Assembly (NCBI RefSeq): GCF_009363275.1
Contig: NZ_CP045324.1
Span: forward strand, 3,968,001 to 4,032,000
Reading direction: 5' to 3'
Origin: Marinobacter sp. THAF197a
Lineage (GTDB): Bacteria; Pseudomonadota; Gammaproteobacteria; Pseudomonadales; Oleiphilaceae
DNA: 64,000 nt
The notes under the pieces: model-generated
Told to the model about the DNA's origin: nothing
Database searches by the model: none
What the model saw: only the letters and a program-made list of their open reading frames with translations
Part shown: one piece after another, positions 61,887 to 64,000 of the stretch
Numbering within the stretch: the first letter of the stretch is position 1
Layout of the letters: every line of letters begins with the position of its first letter
Translations under genes and position numbers: made by a program

Positions 61887-63455
61887 ATGAAGAAATTCCT
61901 CGACCGGGGGCGGCTAACTACAGCAACGTTGGTACTGGCAACGTTCGCGTTACCTGGCTGCATGGTGTATCAGATTGACCAAAGCTCGCTTGATAGGGAC
62001 GCCCGCGCTTACCAGCAGCCCGCGCCTTTCCAGACCGAATCGCCGATTCTTACCCCTTGGCTCACACCGGCATCGGACGATCTGCCAACCGTAGAGGTGG
62101 TGCAATCCCAGGCAACCCAGTACAACGACATGTCGGGGCTGAATTTCGTTGCGAGCATTTTGACGCTCACATTGATCCCCGCCGTTGGATCCTATGACTA
62201 CACCGATACGCTGACCGTCGCCTGGGAAGGCGAGACACTGGCCAATAGTTCGGCGAACTATGCGGTCAAGGAATATATGAGTTTGTACTTCCCAACCCCC
62301 ATGCTGTTTATGGGGTCACTGTATGACATGGGCGGCCTTGATCTGGAAGACACGCAGAACACCATTGGTGTCATACATGCACGCAATATAGCCGATGCCA
62401 TTGCTCGTCAGCAGCCGTTGTACGAGCGAGTACCCCAGAACGATCCAGAGGCCCTGGCTAACTTCGTGAAGTCTGGTAGCGCTCCGTTATTCCACCCCCG
62501 CGCAACCGCTCGAATTGCTGCCCTGGCTCCGGCAAACAACCCCATGGAGTATCACCAGCAATACGCAAACCTGTCAGGGTACGTCAATCTGCTTCCCCTG
62601 GAGTGGCAGGCCTGGCTGATCGGCCCGGATGGTCTGAAAGGCTGGCAGATTAAAGCCGCTTTGGACAACGGTGAGGACGAATCTGAGATGTTACGCAAAG
62701 TGGTCAGCAGTTACCCGGAAGAGCTGGCCGAATGGAATCGCACCGCCCGTCAAACCGAAGCCCGATACCGTGAATGGTTCAGCCACACCAACCCAGCACT
62801 GGTCTCGAACCTGCTGGAAGCGCAGTCACAGCAAAGAGCACAGTGGCCCTATTACGCCAATATGACCGAAGAACATCATCAAATACTGATCGAAAACGGT
62901 GTTCCAGACAGTATTGTGGCTTACATGACCAACGCAGAACGATCCTCCGAACTCGTCGCCGCAGCAAAAACCGGCCCATTGCAGGATTCCCAGGGCCGCA
63001 TGCTTACCGAAGAACAGCTACTGGAACGTCTGGTGCGCAACGACAACAACGGACGATTTATGAGTCCCTACACGAGTGACGGAGTGCTGGCCGAATGGGT
63101 CAATCTGGCTAACAATGCAAACATGGGCGCAACTGCCGGCTCTGCTGTTGGCGCCGTAGCCGGGGCCTACGCCGCCAACAAGGCGCTGGACTTTGTTCCT
63201 TTCGGGCTGGGCGGATTGGTTGGCGGAGCCGTCGGTGCCGAAGTGGGTAAGGAAGTTGGGCGGGAGAGCGCCATCTCCGCCTCCGGCGGCTGGGAAGCCA
63301 TCAAGTCGGCCTCAGACCGGAGCTTCGATTCCCTCCCCAATATGGCCCGCTACCTGAAACAGAAATACGGCACCACCGCAAACTTTACAGATGCGATGCG
63401 CGCCGCCACGCAGATTTACCCGGAGTTCAGTTCCGTACTGGCTTCCACCAATTAA
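61887..63455 (+). CDS. Lipoprotein of unknown function with glycine-zipper segment
   Basis: A 522-residue predicted lipoprotein: hydrophobic leader with lipobox LPGC (Cys25). The body is soluble, rich in aromatic and Asn residues, without known motifs. At about residues 413-452 a Gly/Ala-rich stretch (GATAGSAVGAVAGAYAANK, then GLGGLVGGAVGAEVGKEVG) resembles a glycine zipper, a membrane-inserting or oligomerising helix pair. It stands 13 bases before an LpoB-like gene, so they are likely cotranscribed. Function unknown; envelope localisation is inferred. Confidence 0.65.
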   Translation: MKKFLDRGRLTTATLVLATFALPGCMVYQIDQSSLDRDARAYQQPAPFQTESPILTPWLTPASDDLPTVEVVQSQATQYNDMSGLNFVASILTLTLIPAVGSYDYTDTLTVAWEGETLANSSANYAVKEYMSLYFPTPMLFMGSLYDMGGLDLEDTQNTIGVIHARNIADAIARQQPLYERVPQNDPEALANFVKSGSAPLFHPRATARIAALAPANNPMEYHQQYANLSGYVNLLPLEWQAWLIGPDGLKGWQIKAALDNGEDESEMLRKVVSSYPEELAEWNRTARQTEARYREWFSHTNPALVSNLLEAQSQQRAQWPYYANMTEEHHQILIENGVPDSIVAYMTNAERSSELVAAAKTGPLQDSQGRMLTEEQLLERLVRNDNNGRFMSPYTSDGVLAEWVNLANNANMGATAGSAVGAVAGAYAANKALDFVPFGLGGLVGGAVGAEVGKEVGRESAISASGGWEAIKSASDRSFDSLPNMARYLKQKYGTTANFTDAMRAATQIYPEFSSVLASTN

Positions 63456-63468
63456 CCGGAGACGTTTT

Positions 63469-64000
63469 ATGATGAAGGGAACCACCAAGGCACTGTTCAC
63501 CGGCATGGCAGCAGCCTCTCTGTTGCTGGTTGGCTGCGCGGGCCAGATTGATAACACCCGTGGTAAGGCCACGGTTTACGAAGATGCCTCGACCACCGGG
63601 CGAGTGGGCGGTGTCGGCATCGAGAGCCAGGACATCGTGGCCATTACCGATCAGATGATGCGGGACATGCTGGCCAACCGCATGCTCGCCGGGCGCGACA
63701 TTCCGCCCCGGATCATCATCGACAACGCATACATGCGTAACGAGAGCTCCTCGGTGGTCAACACCAATATGCTTACCGATCGGCTGCGCATTGAGCTGAA
63801 CCGGGCCTCCAATGGCCGGATGATTTTCGTTGGCCGGGAATACGCCGGCATGGTGCAGCAGGAACGTGACCTGAAACGTGATGGTGCGGTGGATGGTGGC
63901 ACCATTCGCTCCACCGTAGCCCAGGCCGGTGCGGATTATCGCCTGGCGGGCCGCATCACCTCCCTGGATGCCTCCGATCGCAGCGACGGCACCCAGTCTC
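63469..64000 (+). CDS. LpoB-like lipoprotein, partial (cut by window end)
   Basis: The first about 177 residues of a protein continuing past 64000. The signal and lipobox LLVGC (Cys23) are followed by a fold like the penicillin-binding-protein activator LpoB (IESQDIVAITDQMMRDMLANRMLAG, PRIIIDNAYMRNESSSVVNTNMLTDRLRIELNRASNGRMIFVGREY, ADYRLAGRITSLDASDRSDG). LpoB activates PBP1b from the outer membrane in enterobacteria. GGAG upstream of the ATG supports the start. Completeness cannot be judged. Confidence 0.78.
   Translation, partial: MMKGTTKALFTGMAAASLLLVGCAGQIDNTRGKATVYEDASTTGRVGGVGIESQDIVAITDQMMRDMLANRMLAGRDIPPRIIIDNAYMRNESSSVVNTNMLTDRLRIELNRASNGRMIFVGREYAGMVQQERDLKRDGAVDGGTIRSTVAQAGADYRLAGRITSLDASDRSDGTQS

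Overview
This 64 kb window looks like a chromosomal segment of a marine gammaproteobacterium, most likely Marinobacter or a close relative. This is inferred from gene order and protein character: rpoH-ftsX-ftsE-ftsY-rsmD, a Pseudomonas-type pyrR-pyrB-pyrC' cluster, a complete pilGHIJK-chpABC chemosensory cluster, a stand-alone acyl-CoA-binding protein and a DesA-type acyl desaturase. No species can be assigned from the sequence alone. I see no rRNA, tRNA, CRISPR array, insertion sequence or prophage. It reads as core chromosome with a few accessory loci, and its main non-coding peculiarity is a pair of long palindromic repeats.

Layout. 1-2.7 kb: acyl-CoA-binding protein, an orphan integrase N-terminal domain, an exported protein, greB with a terminator-like hairpin in its leader, and a small unknown protein. 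2.7-6.8 kb: a two-component system and a glxR-hyi glyoxylate/hydroxypyruvate pair whose leader carries palindromic repeat copy A. 6.8-11.7 kb: rpoH and ftsX-ftsE-ftsY, divergent from rsmD. 11.7-18.3 kb: a desaturase with an operator-like palindrome in its promoter, mutM, a nucleotidase, the heat-shock genes hslR and hslO, and pckA. 18.3-23.1 kb: an unusual TRAP-like transport set (solute-binding protein, lipoprotein T-component, fused DctQM permease) with an HU gene inserted on the other strand.

23.3-29.0 kb is one long minus-strand run: gshB, a TonB-like protein, yqgE, ruvX, pyrR, pyrB and a catalytically dead pyrC', mostly with tiny gaps or overlaps. 29.3-42.9 kb is the pilus chemosensory operon. 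PilJ senses, ChpA (2535 residues, seven histidine-phosphotransfer sites) is the kinase, PilG and PilH are the response regulators, PilI and ChpC are adaptors, and PilK and ChpB are the methylation enzymes. 43-45 kb holds zur-znuC-znuB (znuA is not here). 45.1-53.4 kb carries a membrane PAS protein, a patatin, two c-di-GMP enzymes, a MEST-like hydrolase and the pterin genes folE-folX.

53.4-57.6 kb is a metal-efflux operon: a MerR-type promoter, palindromic repeat copy B in the leader, a MerR regulator, a Cu(I)-type P1B ATPase, a 32-residue membrane peptide and a periplasmic DUF411 protein. The window ends with another diguanylate cyclase, an RNase II family exoribonuclease with a clear terminator, an unknown glycine-zipper lipoprotein, and the start of an LpoB-like lipoprotein cut by the window edge.

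The observations most worth following are: (i) the two palindromic repeats, which share a 16-base core in the same orientation relative to the downstream gene and both sit in 5' leaders; (ii) the MerR sensor with a divalent-type Cys77 controlling a Cu(I)-type ATPase; (iii) the non-canonical TRAP-like set; and (iv) several leader hairpins (greB, yrfG, pckA).
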